A DNA stretch of 64,000 bases from Flavobacterium frigoritolerans (GTDB lineage: Bacteria; Bacteroidota; Bacteroidia; Flavobacteriales; Flavobacteriaceae): positions 39,268 through 103,267 of the forward strand of contig NZ_JAOZEV010000018.1 in assembly GCF_025847275.1 (NCBI RefSeq). Direction: 5' to 3'. A program made the position numbers and the translations under genes. Below the pieces are notes generated by a model, which ran no database searches, had not been told where the DNA came from, and saw nothing but the letters and a program-made list of their open reading frames with translations. Positions 33,647-42,936 of the stretch are shown piece after piece; position 1 is the first letter of the stretch, and the number at the start of each line of letters is the position of its first letter.

Positions 33647-34789
33647 ATGAAGTCATCATTACATAAAGCCGTTTTTCTTATCTCATTTTTAGTAGTAATA
33701 GGATGCAAGAAAAACGAAAGTACATTAGAGATAAAAGGCGAAATAGGACAAAACAGTATCGAATACGCTTCGGGACTTTCTATTAATAAATTCACAGGAT
33801 ATTCGGTTGTAAAAGTTTCAAATCCTTGGCCAGATGCGGGGAAAGATTATACGTATGTATTAAAAGAAAAAGACGGAGTTATACCAGATAGTTTAAAAAG
33901 TTATGCAACCATTCAAGTACCATTACAAACAATTGTAGTAACATCAACAACCAATATTCCGTTTTTAGAAATGTTGGATGTCGAAAACAATTTGGTAGGT
34001 TTTCCGCATACCGATTATGTTTCTTCTGAGAAAACCAGAAAATTAATAGATAAAGGTTTGGTTAAGAATGTTGGTCAAAACGAAAAACTAAATATAGAAC
34101 AACTTATCGAATTAGCACCAAATTTAATTGTCACTTTTGGGGTAGATAACAACAATCCGATGTTAGATAATTTACAAAAAAGCGGTTTAAAAGTACTTAT
34201 TCAAGCCGATTGGATGGAGCAATCTCCACTAGGAAAAGCGGAGTGGATTAAACTTTACGGAGCATTATTTGGAAAAGAAGCACAAGCCAAAGAACTTTTT
34301 GATAAAATCGTAACGAGTTATAAAGAAGCTAAGAAATTAGTAGAATCTAAGAAAGCAACTTCAACAGTTTTATACGGTTCTATGTATATGGATCAATGGT
34401 ATGTTGCCAAAGGAAATAGCTGGGTGGCACAATTTATGGCCGATGCCAAAGCCGATTATTTGTGGGCAAATCTTGAAGGAACAGGAAGTTTAGGATTATC
34501 ATTTGAAAAAATATTAGACAAAGCTAAAACTGCTTCGGTTTGGATTGCAACAGGTTCTTTTAAATCATTGACGGAATTAGAAAAAAGCAATCCACATTAC
34601 AGCCAGTTTGATGCTTTTAAAACAAAAAATGTATATACATTCGAGAGCAAATTTGGAGCAACAGGAGGAACAGTTTATTATGAACTAGCGCCAAGCCGAC
34701 CGGACTTGGTTCTTAAAGATTACATCAAGATATTTCATCCTGAGTTATTGCCTAGTTATGAATTTACGTTTGCGTCTAAATTAAACTAA
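33647..34789 (+). CDS. btuF: Cobalamin-type ABC transporter substrate-binding lipoprotein
   Basis: This 380-residue lipoprotein (lipobox ending at C20, VVIGC) has the class III helical-backbone fold. Its N-terminal lobe contains IVVTSTTNIPFLEMLDVENNLVGFPHTDYVSSEKTR, then NIEQLIELAPNLIVTFG. The second lobe includes ATGSFKSLTELEKSNPHYSQFDAFKTKNVYTF. Such proteins bind B12 or ferric siderophores. B12 is favoured because the gene lies in a cobalamin cluster and heads a btuFCD-like operon. It is about 100 residues longer than E. coli BtuF. Confidence 0.85.
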   Translation: MKSSLHKAVFLISFLVVIGCKKNESTLEIKGEIGQNSIEYASGLSINKFTGYSVVKVSNPWPDAGKDYTYVLKEKDGVIPDSLKSYATIQVPLQTIVVTSTTNIPFLEMLDVENNLVGFPHTDYVSSEKTRKLIDKGLVKNVGQNEKLNIEQLIELAPNLIVTFGVDNNNPMLDNLQKSGLKVLIQADWMEQSPLGKAEWIKLYGALFGKEAQAKELFDKIVTSYKEAKKLVESKKATSTVLYGSMYMDQWYVAKGNSWVAQFMADAKADYLWANLEGTGSLGLSFEKILDKAKTASVWIATGSFKSLTELEKSNPHYSQFDAFKTKNVYTFESKFGATGGTVYYELAPSRPDLVLKDYIKIFHPELLPSYEFTFASKLN

Positions 34790-34795
34790 TTTCAA

Positions 34796-35824
34796 TTGGC
34801 GAATCAAAAACGAAATACAATTTTGTTCTTTATACTTGGTTTAGCACTTTTGTTACTATTCTTTCTTGATATTTGTTTAGGATCGATTACAATTCCGTTC
34901 AAAGAAGTTTATACTAGTTTAACAGGAGGAGAAGCAAGCAAATCGACATGGGAATATATCATAATTAATTACCGTTTGCCCAAAGCAATTACTGCTGTAT
35001 TAGTAGGTGTAGGATTATCAACAAGTGGATTACTGATGCAAACGTTATTCAGAAATCCATTAGCAGGTCCCGATGTTTTAGGATTGAGCTCTGGAGCGAT
35101 ATTAGCTGTAGCGATTGTAATTTTAGGAGCGGGTTTATTACCTTCTTTTTTAAACACAATTTTGTTATCAAGCTACGGAATCGTGTTAGCATCGACATTA
35201 GGTAGTATTTCTGTTTTGTTTCTGGTTTTATTAGTATCACAACGATTGCGAAATACAATGGCTATTTTAATTGTAGGACTTATGTTTGGTAGTTTTACCA
35301 GTGCTATTGTTGGCGTTCTAACTTATTTTAGTTCGGCAGAACAATTACAAAAATTTACTTTTTGGTCATTAGGAAGCTTGGGAAATCTTTCTTGGTCGTC
35401 TATTGTAGTTTTAGCAGTTAGTGTTGGTATTGGTTTGCTTTTAAGTGCATTTAGCATTAAACCATTAAATGCATTGCTTCTTGGAGAGAATTATGCTAAA
35501 AGCATGGGACTTAATTTCAAGAAAACAAGACTTATAATTATTCTTGCCACAAGTATCTTAGCAGGGAGCGTCACCGCATTCGCAGGACCAATTGCTTTTA
35601 TAGGACTAGCCGTTCCTCATATTGCCAAGCTTACATTTAGAACCAGTAATCATGCTGTTTTATATTGGAGTACCCTTTTTTATGGAGGGATAATTATGTT
35701 GTTTTGCGATATAGCATCGCAATTACCAGGATTAGAAACCACATTACCTATCAATGCAATAACGTCGATAATTGGAGCACCAGTAGTTATTTGGTTATTA
35801 GTTCGAAAAAGAAATTTTGAGTAA
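34796..35824 (+). CDS. btuC: FecCD/BtuC-type ABC permease
   Basis: This 342-residue inner-membrane permease has about ten helices. Motifs typical of BtuC are visible: RLPKAITAVLVGVGLSTSGLLMQTLFRNPLAGPDVLG near residue 65-100, the SLGNLSW region, and the GPIAFIGLAVPHIAKL coupling loop near 262-277. The start is a TTG at 34796, 6 bases after btuF; no in-frame ATG exists before the first helix. It imports cobalamin with BtuF and BtuD. The TTG may limit permease output relative to its partners. Confidence 0.88.
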   Translation: MANQKRNTILFFILGLALLLLFFLDICLGSITIPFKEVYTSLTGGEASKSTWEYIIINYRLPKAITAVLVGVGLSTSGLLMQTLFRNPLAGPDVLGLSSGAILAVAIVILGAGLLPSFLNTILLSSYGIVLASTLGSISVLFLVLLVSQRLRNTMAILIVGLMFGSFTSAIVGVLTYFSSAEQLQKFTFWSLGSLGNLSWSSIVVLAVSVGIGLLLSAFSIKPLNALLLGENYAKSMGLNFKKTRLIIILATSILAGSVTAFAGPIAFIGLAVPHIAKLTFRTSNHAVLYWSTLFYGGIIMLFCDIASQLPGLETTLPINAITSIIGAPVVIWLLVRKRNFE

Positions 35825-35918
35825 ACGTTTTGCTACATATTAAAAAGGATTTTAATAATCTGAGTCTAGCATTAAAACCTTAGAACCTTAGTTACTTTGC
35901 ACCTTAGTACCTTAAAAA

Positions 35919-36695
35919 ATGAAAACTATCTTATCAACTTCAAATTTAAGTATTGGCTATAAGACCAAGAAAGCCTCTGTGGCTATTGCCCAAAACTTGA
36001 ACTTGAACTTAGAACCAGGGAAGCTCATTGCTTTAATTGGGGCTAACGGAATCGGGAAATCGACTTTGTTACGAACAATAACAGGAATTCAACATCCGTT
36101 ATCAGGAACAGTTTTATTAAATGATAAGAATGTATTTGAATATAAACCACTCGATTTAGCTCAGAATTTAAGTATCGTTTTAACTGAAAAGCTGCCGTCA
36201 AGTAATTTATCCGTTTTTGAGTTGGTGGCTTTAGGTCGTCAACCTTATACCAACTGGATCGGAACTTTAACAGAATACGATATCATCAAAGTAAATGAGG
36301 CATTAGAACTCACGCAAATAAGTCATTTAGCACATAAAAAGCATTACGAAATAAGCGACGGACAATTACAAAAAGTATTAATTGCACGAGCTTTGGCACA
36401 AGATACACCGCTTATTATTTTGGATGAACCTACAACGCATCTTGATTTATTGCACAAAGTAGCTTTGTTTAAATTGCTTAAGAAACTAACAAATGAAACT
36501 GGAAAATGCATTTTATTTTCCACACATGATATCGATTTGGCTATTCAGTTAAGCGACGAAATGATTATTATGACACCTGAAACAGTTATACAGGACGAAC
36601 CTTGTAACTTAATTGCAACAGGAAGTTTTGCCACATTATTTAAAGACGACCATATTACTTTTGATGCCGAAAAAGGAAAGTTTGTAATTACTTAG
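35919..36695 (+). CDS. btuD: Cobalamin-type ABC transporter ATPase
   Basis: This 258-residue ATPase has Walker A GANGIGKST near 42-50, Q-loop near 88, the signature region ISDGQLQKVLIARALAQ, Walker B PLIILDEPTTHLD and the switch histidine in STHD. The signature reads SDGQ rather than SGGQ. It belongs to the FepC/BtuD class. It is 94 bases downstream of btuC, and the gap carries CCTTAG-rich sequence that could hold a secondary promoter. Repeat copy C begins right after its stop. Confidence 0.87.
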   Translation: MKTILSTSNLSIGYKTKKASVAIAQNLNLNLEPGKLIALIGANGIGKSTLLRTITGIQHPLSGTVLLNDKNVFEYKPLDLAQNLSIVLTEKLPSSNLSVFELVALGRQPYTNWIGTLTEYDIIKVNEALELTQISHLAHKKHYEISDGQLQKVLIARALAQDTPLIILDEPTTHLDLLHKVALFKLLKKLTNETGKCILFSTHDIDLAIQLSDEMIIMTPETVIQDEPCNLIATGSFATLFKDDHITFDAEKGKFVIT

Positions 36696-36700
36696 ATTTT

Positions 36701-36790
36701 TCAGGAGCTAATCCTGCTATTCGCTATATCTTTTATTTTTTTAAAGGAAAAAAATAAAAGGATGCCGCTACTATCAGGGCTAGGAGTTTC
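36701..36790. repeat. Dispersed structured repeat, copy C
   Basis: The outer arms CCTG (36713-36716) and CAGG (36775-36778) pair, flanked by AGC and GCT. The core is a 13-base stem (36730-36742 with about 36748-36760) between CGCTATAT and GATGCCGCTACTAT. It starts 6 bases after the btuD stop. Confidence 0.75.
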
Positions 36791-36799
36791 GAGCGTTAT

Positions 36800-37092
36800 C
36801 CTGCAAGGTTTTTTTCAACCTTATAGGTATAAATATAATAGAGATTTCTTAAAGAGAGAATCATTGTAATCTTTTAATTCTATCTAATTCTTTTAATTTT
36901 GCAATTCTTTATCAAAGTCCCAAAAACACTTTTTTGACTCGAGACTTAAAGTCGAACAGACGGAGATTTGTGACTAAATTTTTCCTCACGCAGATTTATT
37001 TAGGACTAATTTTAAAATTAAATTTGCTTTAATCTCCCGAATTTGCGTGAAAAAACATTTTAATACCTACAAGGTTGAAAAAACCTTGCAGG
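36800..37092. repeat. Inverted repeat pair, about 30 bases, bracketing 230 bases
   Basis: The left arm (36800-36830) and right arm (37063-37092) are inverse copies with one mismatch and one T-run length change. Each arm is itself a hairpin (AAGGTT...AACCTT). The interior has no open reading frame; it holds fragments of a CACGCAGATTT/AATTTGCGTG inverted motif. It accounts for most of the 436-base gap between btuD and trmL. Confidence 0.65.
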
Positions 37093-37131
37093 AAATCGGT
37101 ATCAGATTCAATTAAATGAATAAATAATCCA

Positions 37132-37587
37132 TTAAATCTTCAAACCAATTTGTCTCTTAGCTTCACCAACCACAAAAGCAACAGAATTTGCAATATTAAA
37201 ACTTCGGATTAATGGCGACATAGGAATCGTAAGATGATTCTCAAACTGTTCTAAAACTTCTTTACTTAATCCTACGCTTTCTTTACCAAAAACCAACCAA
37301 TCGCCATCTTGAAAATCAGTTTCAAGATATGATTTTTCGGCATGAGAACTCATAAGGAAAACGCGTGATAAATCTGGAATTTGAGCTTTCCATTCCGCTA
37401 CATTCTGATATTCGGTTACATCAAGGTGAATCCAATAATCGAGTCCGGAACGTTTTAAGTTTTTATCATTTATAACAAATCCAAAAGGATGAACTAAGTG
37501 CAATCGGCTTTGAGTACCTACGCACAAGCGACCAATATTTCCAGTATTATTAGGTATTTCGGGTTCTACGAGAACTATGTTTAGCAT
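37132..37587 (-). CDS. trmL: tRNA (cytidine(34)-2'-O)-methyltransferase
   Basis: This 151-residue SPOUT methyltransferase starts at the ATG at 37587 (MLNIVLVEPEIPNNTGNIGR). The N-terminal PEIPNNTGNIGR motif, VFGKESVGLSKEV and the knot motif IPMSPLIRSFNIANSVAFVVGEA are diagnostic of TrmL. It methylates the wobble base ribose of tRNA-Leu isoacceptors. It is next to a pseudouridine synthase gene, so this is a small RNA-modification group, though the two genes are separated by 71 bases. Confidence 0.95.
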   Translation of the reverse strand: MLNIVLVEPEIPNNTGNIGRLCVGTQSRLHLVHPFGFVINDKNLKRSGLDYWIHLDVTEYQNVAEWKAQIPDLSRVFLMSSHAEKSYLETDFQDGDWLVFGKESVGLSKEVLEQFENHLTIPMSPLIRSFNIANSVAFVVGEAKRQIGLKI

Positions 37588-37658
37588 TTTATATTTATTA
37601 AAAGATTGAAAATTAAAGTATTTCAAAAGAATTATCTAATTGACACATTCTCTAATTA

Positions 37659-38243
37659 TCATATTGAATTATTTTCTAATTTAAAATCAGGAACTTCTAA
37701 GACATCTCCAGCTTTTAAGTCCTGCAAATATACATTTCCTATACGAACACGTACCAATCTTAAAGTAGGAAAACCTACGGCAGCAGTCATTTTTCGCACT
37801 TGTCTAAACTTACCTTCATTTACTGTAATTGATGCCCATGAAGTAGGTCCATGTCGCTCGTCTCGGATTTTTTTTGCTCTAGGACCAAAATCAGGAATTT
37901 CGGTAACGATAAAAGCAGAACAAGGTTTGGTTATGTATTTTCCGCCATCAAAGCCAATTTCTACTCCTTTTTGTAATTCTTCAATTGCTTCAGGAGTAAT
38001 AATTCCATCTACTTGAACATAGTATTCCTTATCGACTTTTTTGCTTCTTATTTGTTCACTAACTTTTCCATCGGTAGTTAACAAAAGCAAGCCTTCCGAA
38101 TCTTCATCGAGTCTGCCAATAGCCATTGTACCATCTGGGAAATTATGTAATTCACCCAATAGTTTTTTCTTTCTTTTTAGTTCATATATAAACTGACTTA
38201 AATAACCATATGGTTTAAAAAGAATAAAATGCTGATGTGACAT
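37659..38243 (-). CDS. 23S rRNA pseudouridine synthase, RluE-like
   Basis: This 194-residue RsuA-family enzyme starts at the ATG at 38243 (MSHQHFILFKPYGYLSQF). An ATG six codons upstream overlaps the -7 promoter element, so it is unlikely to be used. The catalytic motif GRLDEDSEGLLLLT carries the active-site aspartate. KVDKEYYVQVDG and ITVNEGKFRQVRKMTAAVGFPTLRLVRVRIG follow. There is no N-terminal S4 domain, as in E. coli RluE. The target base is inferred from the subfamily. Confidence 0.92.
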   Translation of the reverse strand: MSHQHFILFKPYGYLSQFIYELKRKKKLLGELHNFPDGTMAIGRLDEDSEGLLLLTTDGKVSEQIRSKKVDKEYYVQVDGIITPEAIEELQKGVEIGFDGGKYITKPCSAFIVTEIPDFGPRAKKIRDERHGPTSWASITVNEGKFRQVRKMTAAVGFPTLRLVRVRIGNVYLQDLKAGDVLEVPDFKLENNSI

Positions 38244-38258
38244 GCTGAAATTTTTGTG

Positions 38259-38266
38259 CAAAGATA
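38259..38266 (-). promoter_or_regulatory. -7 element of the RluE-like gene (decides the start)
   Basis: The minus strand reads TATCTTTG. Transcription would start near 38252, so the upstream ATG at 38261 is outside the mRNA and the ATG at 38243 is the start. Confidence 0.55.
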
Positions 38267-38297
38267 GTTTTGTTTCTCCAGTAATTCCAATTTATCC

Positions 38298-38507
38298 CTA
38301 TTCCTGCTTACTGTTTTTCATTTTGGTTAACCACAAATAAACAGACCAGATTACTGTAATGCCAAATAAGATGATTAAAGGTGTATAATAGTTACTAAAA
38401 AAATCATGGAAATAAGTTCCAATTAAAATATATGCTGAAGCGATACAAAGTTTTAATACAATAAACTCAGCATTAGACCAACTAGTTTTGATTTTGAAGA
38501 AGTTCAT
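38298..38507 (-). CDS. Small membrane protein, function unknown
   Basis: This 69-residue protein has a short soluble N-terminus (MNFFKIKTSWSNAEF). Two hydrophobic helices (about 15-35 and 42-60) and a charged tail (KMKNSKQE) follow. I do not recognise a named family, but the amphipathic-then-two-helix layout and clean codon structure suggest a real gene. It stands between the RluE-like gene and a hydrophilic protein gene. Confidence 0.6.
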   Translation of the reverse strand: MNFFKIKTSWSNAEFIVLKLCIASAYILIGTYFHDFFSNYYTPLIILFGITVIWSVYLWLTKMKNSKQE

Positions 38508-38741
38508 GATATATGATTAGAGAATTAATAATAAAAATACAATTTTGAAAAGTAATTTGGAGTGTAATTAGTTACTATTTTGATAATGATGAGGTTACGT
38601 GCAAAAGATATACTGCAGAAAAGAGTCTAAGAAATATGAATTTTGAGTAAGTCAGGATAAGTTTATTTTATAGAAAATTAAAGAGACAAATCATTTGATA
38701 AACCAAAAGCTATGTTAAATGACTAATTTTTAGAATCTAAA

Positions 38742-39158
38742 ATGCGTAATATTAAGGTATTAATGCTAAAATTTAATGATATGGAAAGTAAAGATTTAGG
38801 TTCAAAAAAAATGAATAATAAGCAAGAACATAACGAAGATTTTAGCGGTAAGGATATTTCTCATAAGCCTAAAACTATCGTTACAAAATTGGAGAAAGAA
38901 GAAGTAACCGATGCTGACGGAAATAAGAAAGTGGTGGAACGAGCGCGCAAGGTTGATGGAAGTTCTGTAGCCATTTCTCCTAAAAAAATAATTGAGTTAG
39001 ATGATAGTGAAAGCTCGAGTAGAGGAGTTTCTACAGAGAAAGAAGCAAAGAAAACAGTAGAGAATATAGATAGAAACTCGGATATTACTCCTAATCGTTA
39101 TCCTAATTCAAATCCAGACAATCGTAAGAATCGAGGAAATAATAAGCTAGATGAATAA
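38742..39158 (+). CDS. Highly charged, probably disordered protein, function unknown
   Basis: At most 138 residues, this protein is dominated by K, E, D, N and S, with no hydrophobic core or cysteine. Stretches such as KLEKEEVTDADGNKKVVERARKVDG suggest an intrinsically disordered cytosolic protein. The first 13 residues (MRNIKVLMLKFND) look unlike the rest. The true start may be the ATG at 38781 (MESKDLG) or 38811 (MNNKQEH). A strong terminator follows, which supports a transcribed unit. Confidence 0.6.
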   Translation: MRNIKVLMLKFNDMESKDLGSKKMNNKQEHNEDFSGKDISHKPKTIVTKLEKEEVTDADGNKKVVERARKVDGSSVAISPKKIIELDDSESSSRGVSTEKEAKKTVENIDRNSDITPNRYPNSNPDNRKNRGNNKLDE

Positions 39159-39176
39159 AAATAGGTCATCATAATT

Positions 39177-39214
39177 AAAAGCCAATAAAAAGTGATTTTT
39201 TATTGGCTTTTTTA
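39177..39214 (+). terminator. Intrinsic terminator
   Basis: A perfect 14-base stem (39178-39191 with 39197-39210) ends with a T run, 20 bases after the charged-protein gene. The rest of the gap up to 39491 holds nothing I recognise except the -7 element at 39457. Confidence 0.85.
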
Positions 39215-39456
39215 GTTTATATAAGACAGGATTATAACAATCTTTAATTTAATAATAAGGCGTGTTATCTTGTTAAAATAAGCGATTTTGATAATCAGAT
39301 AAAAATAAAAATTATGTCAAATATTTGCTTATGCCGCCAAATTATTGATGATGTTTAAAATATTTGATAAAAACTATGTCATTTGATGCTAAATGCTTGT
39401 AAAGTTTTAAACAATAACTTTAAAGTTTTATAATATTCGCTTAACTTTAAAGACTA

Positions 39457-39464
39457 TAAATTTG
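39457..39464 (+). promoter_or_regulatory. Probable -7 element for the secreted EEP protein gene
   Basis: TAAATTTG matches TAnnTTTG, 27 bases before the start codon. The -33 region has only a TTCG-like element. Confidence 0.4.
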
Positions 39465-39491
39465 AACTCTAAAAACACTAATTTTTAACGT

Positions 39492-42400
39492 ATGAAAAAC
39501 CGCTACTCTTTGCGCCATTTAATGGCTTTTTTAAGTTTTTTTTATTGCTTCTCTGCAAATATTTTTGCACAAGCAGGAAGCAATCCTCCACCTCAGGGCC
39601 TGCCTTATACACAAGATTTTTCTGAGTTAACGACTAAACCCACAACATACCCATTGGGGTTTCAGGGATGGAATGTAAGTACAACACCAGGGGGAGCTTT
39701 TAATACTACTGCAGTTATAGCTTCAGATAAACCTCTGGTTGTTGGTGCAGCAAATATTGGAACAGGTGCTATTTATAACTATGATCAAAAAATTGGTTTT
39801 CTTAATACTGGAAGCCTGGATCAAGCTATTGGTTTTGCTTTTAGTAGTACTAATGCAACAGGAATTCAAGTTCAATATGATGCAATGACAATTCGTAATC
39901 CTTATGATATTCCACCAGCTACAGCTAATACACGTATTAATGAAATGGTTTTGCAATACAGAATTGGTAATAATACTCCTTTCGTTTCATTATTATCAAC
40001 AGTTTATTCTAATAATACAACAAAACAAATAACTGCCATTACTGATCCGCAAAATTCACAATTAATAAAAGTGACTTTACCTGCTGAATGCGATAATCAA
40101 CCTTTAGTTCAGATTCGATGGATATCGAGACAAGCTGGAGGAGGAGGTTCACGTCCTTCTTTTGCAATCGATAATATAGATATCAGAAGTGATAAAGTAG
40201 CTCCTGTAAACGTAGCGGGGTTTCCAAAAGTTGATAATGTATTATCGGATGAGTTTGATTTTCACAATCAAATAAATGAGATAGGAAAAACATATTATGT
40301 AGTAGTGCCAGCTAGCGACGCTGCACCTACAGCAGCACAAGTAAAAAGTGGTCTGAACGCAGGCGGAACAGCAGCTTTACAATCTGGCGTATTGGATATC
40401 ACAGATAAAGCATTGATTTATTCAAAAACTATCACAGGTTTAACATTAAATACAGCATATAGTGTTTACTCTATTTCTGAAGATCCATATAATAACTTAC
40501 AAGCAACAGCGAACAAAATTGATGTTACTACTTTGGCTGTTGTTTCACCTAAATTAACAACTAGTATTACTGCAATTAATTTTGATGAAGCTGTAGAGCA
40601 AAATTTTAGTTCATCAGCTTTAAGTTATCAATTACAAGCCTCTAATATTAGCGCTCCATTAATAGTTACAGCAACGGCTAATTTTAGAGTTTCGAAAGAT
40701 AATGTTGACTTTCAAACTTCAGTAACTTATAATGTAGCAGATTTTGCTGGAAATGTAGCACAAACAGTTTATGTACGTTTTACGCCAAATGCAGTTAGTA
40801 GTTTCATGGGGGGAATTACTAATGAATCTATAGGAGCAAGTACTAAAATAGTAACCGTATCAGGTTTTGGAATTAACCCATATATTCAGAACTTTAATGA
40901 TATCAATGTTTTTACCAATAGCGGTTGGACAGCTTATAATGTAGCTGGGCCACTTAAGACATGGGAAAGCACAGATGCAAATGCTAATTCAGCTCCAAGA
41001 GCTGTAGTAATGAACGGATACGCTGATACTGGAACAGCAAGTAAAGATTGGTTGATTTCGCCAAGATTACGTTTAAATAGTTTCGATAAATATCCACTAT
41101 TATCATTTTATTCTCGTAAATATTTTGCAGGACCAAGTTTAAAATTAATGGTTTCTACAAATTATGATGGGAAAAGTAGCCCCGACACTGCCAATTGGAC
41201 TGAAATAGACGGTAATTTTCCTGCAACAACAGCTGCTTATGTGCAATCACAATATATTGATTTAGGTGCATATAAAACAGATCACACTTATGTAGCCTGG
41301 GTTTACGAAACTACAATAGGTGGAGGAACTGGTAATGCAGCTGAATGGACAATTGATGATGTAGCTATAACAAATGAGCCGGGATTTGTAGCTTCAAATC
41401 CTAATTTAGATTTTGGAGATGTGAGCCCAAATGCAGTTTCTACTAGTAAAACTTTTGTTTTTAAAGCTGGTGGTTACGGTGATGTTACTATTACTGCACC
41501 TGCAGGTTATCAGCTATCTCTTAATGATTCTAGCTTTTCATCAAGTGTTCTTGTAAGTGAAGCCGATGCATTGCTAGGGAAAACAATTTATGCAAGATTT
41601 GCACCTTTAACAAAAGAATTAACTATTACTGGTACATTAAGAGTAACAGGAACTTCATTAGATGAAAATATTGGGACAGTAAAAGGTTCTTCTTTGCCAA
41701 AAGCTGATACTTTTGATGTTGTAACCTATAATCTTGAATTTTTTGGAACTGACGTAAAAGATACTTCTGGAAAAGAATTTGGACCAATAGACAATGCATT
41801 ACAAATTGCCAATGTTGCAAAAGCAATGATTAAGTTAGATGCCGATGTTTACGCTGTACAAGAAGTGTCTGATGACAAAGCAATGGATGAATTAATTAAG
41901 CAAATAAGTGTAGGTGGTAAAACATTTAATAAAGTAACCTCGCCTAGTTGGTCTTATTCATTTAATGCTGCTGATCCTAATTTTCCTGCGCAAAAATTAG
42001 TTGTGATTTATAATACTCAAACAGCAACGGTTACAAAGGAGCGTGTAATGTTTAAGGATTTTTATGATGGACTTCGTAATGGAACTGAAACGTTAGTAAA
42101 TTATCCAGGTACCAATGCTAACTTTTTCTCATCAGGGCGCTTACCTTATATGGTACAAATAGAAACAAATATTGGAGGAGTAAAAAAACTAATTAATTTA
42201 GTAGATCTTCATGCACGTGCAAATAGCGGAAGTGATATTAGTAAATACAACATGCGTAAATACGATGCTCAAGTATTAAAGGATAGTTTAGATCGTTATT
42301 ATTCAAAGTCTAATTTAATTATTTTGGGAGATTATAATGATGATGTAAAAGCATCTGTTGTTGCACCAAATCCTTCTTCATATAAAATGTTTGTAGATGA

Positions 42401-42917
42401 TACGGCAAATTATAATGCACTTACTTTAGATATTAGTAAAGCAGGAGCTTTTAGTTTCTTGAGTTCAGGTGGGTTCTTAGATCATATCATGATATCAAAT
42501 GAATTAAATAGTGAATATATCGCTAATTCTATCGCAGTATATGATCCTCGTTCTGATATAAATAATTATGTAAATACAACATCGGATCACGGACCAGTAA
42601 TTGCTCGTTTCGAATTAAAAGGATCTACTTTAGGTACTATAGATTTTGAAACTAAGAATGGTTTTGCAGTAAAAGCATATCCTAATCCAGCAACAGATGT
42701 TGTAAATGTTCTTGTAAAAACTAATGAAGACAAGAAGCTTAAATTAAGACTTTATGATATTACTGGTCGTATGATAGGAAAACCAGTTGATGTAAATGGA
42801 GGACAGGAGAATAGTACTTCAGTAATTCAGATAAGTGATTTAAAATCGGGAATCTATATTTACACTTTAACAGAAAATAATAAAGTTATTTTTAGAGATA
42901 AGATTATAAAAAAGTAA
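39492..42917 (+). CDS. T9SS-secreted protein with endonuclease/exonuclease/phosphatase domain
   Basis: This 1141-residue exported protein has a signal peptide ending FAQAG (about residue 28). The order then is a choice-of-anchor/jelly-roll region (about 35-235), Ig-like segments (about 245-455), a second jelly-roll (about 460-630) and another Ig-like region. An EEP catalytic domain runs from about 738 to 1040. Active-site blocks are visible: VVTYNLEFFG, AVQEVSDD, LVDLHARANS, IILGDYNDD (about 943-951) and TSDHGPVIARFEL (about 1030). The last 80 residues (KAYPNPATDVVNV to the terminal IIKK) are a type A T9SS sorting domain. It is probably a cell-surface or released nuclease or phosphodiesterase. 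Confidence 0.92.
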   Translation: MKNRYSLRHLMAFLSFFYCFSANIFAQAGSNPPPQGLPYTQDFSELTTKPTTYPLGFQGWNVSTTPGGAFNTTAVIASDKPLVVGAANIGTGAIYNYDQKIGFLNTGSLDQAIGFAFSSTNATGIQVQYDAMTIRNPYDIPPATANTRINEMVLQYRIGNNTPFVSLLSTVYSNNTTKQITAITDPQNSQLIKVTLPAECDNQPLVQIRWISRQAGGGGSRPSFAIDNIDIRSDKVAPVNVAGFPKVDNVLSDEFDFHNQINEIGKTYYVVVPASDAAPTAAQVKSGLNAGGTAALQSGVLDITDKALIYSKTITGLTLNTAYSVYSISEDPYNNLQATANKIDVTTLAVVSPKLTTSITAINFDEAVEQNFSSSALSYQLQASNISAPLIVTATANFRVSKDNVDFQTSVTYNVADFAGNVAQTVYVRFTPNAVSSFMGGITNESIGASTKIVTVSGFGINPYIQNFNDINVFTNSGWTAYNVAGPLKTWESTDANANSAPRAVVMNGYADTGTASKDWLISPRLRLNSFDKYPLLSFYSRKYFAGPSLKLMVSTNYDGKSSPDTANWTEIDGNFPATTAAYVQSQYIDLGAYKTDHTYVAWVYETTIGGGTGNAAEWTIDDVAITNEPGFVASNPNLDFGDVSPNAVSTSKTFVFKAGGYGDVTITAPAGYQLSLNDSSFSSSVLVSEADALLGKTIYARFAPLTKELTITGTLRVTGTSLDENIGTVKGSSLPKADTFDVVTYNLEFFGTDVKDTSGKEFGPIDNALQIANVAKAMIKLDADVYAVQEVSDDKAMDELIKQISVGGKTFNKVTSPSWSYSFNAADPNFPAQKLVVIYNTQTATVTKERVMFKDFYDGLRNGTETLVNYPGTNANFFSSGRLPYMVQIETNIGGVKKLINLVDLHARANSGSDISKYNMRKYDAQVLKDSLDRYYSKSNLIILGDYNDDVKASVVAPNPSSYKMFVDDTANYNALTLDISKAGAFSFLSSGGFLDHIMISNELNSEYIANSIAVYDPRSDINNYVNTTSDHGPVIARFELKGSTLGTIDFETKNGFAVKAYPNPATDVVNVLVKTNEDKKLKLRLYDITGRMIGKPVDVNGGQENSTSVIQISDLKSGIYIYTLTENNKVIFRDKIIKK

Positions 42918-42936
42918 ACAATAAAGTATAAATTAA

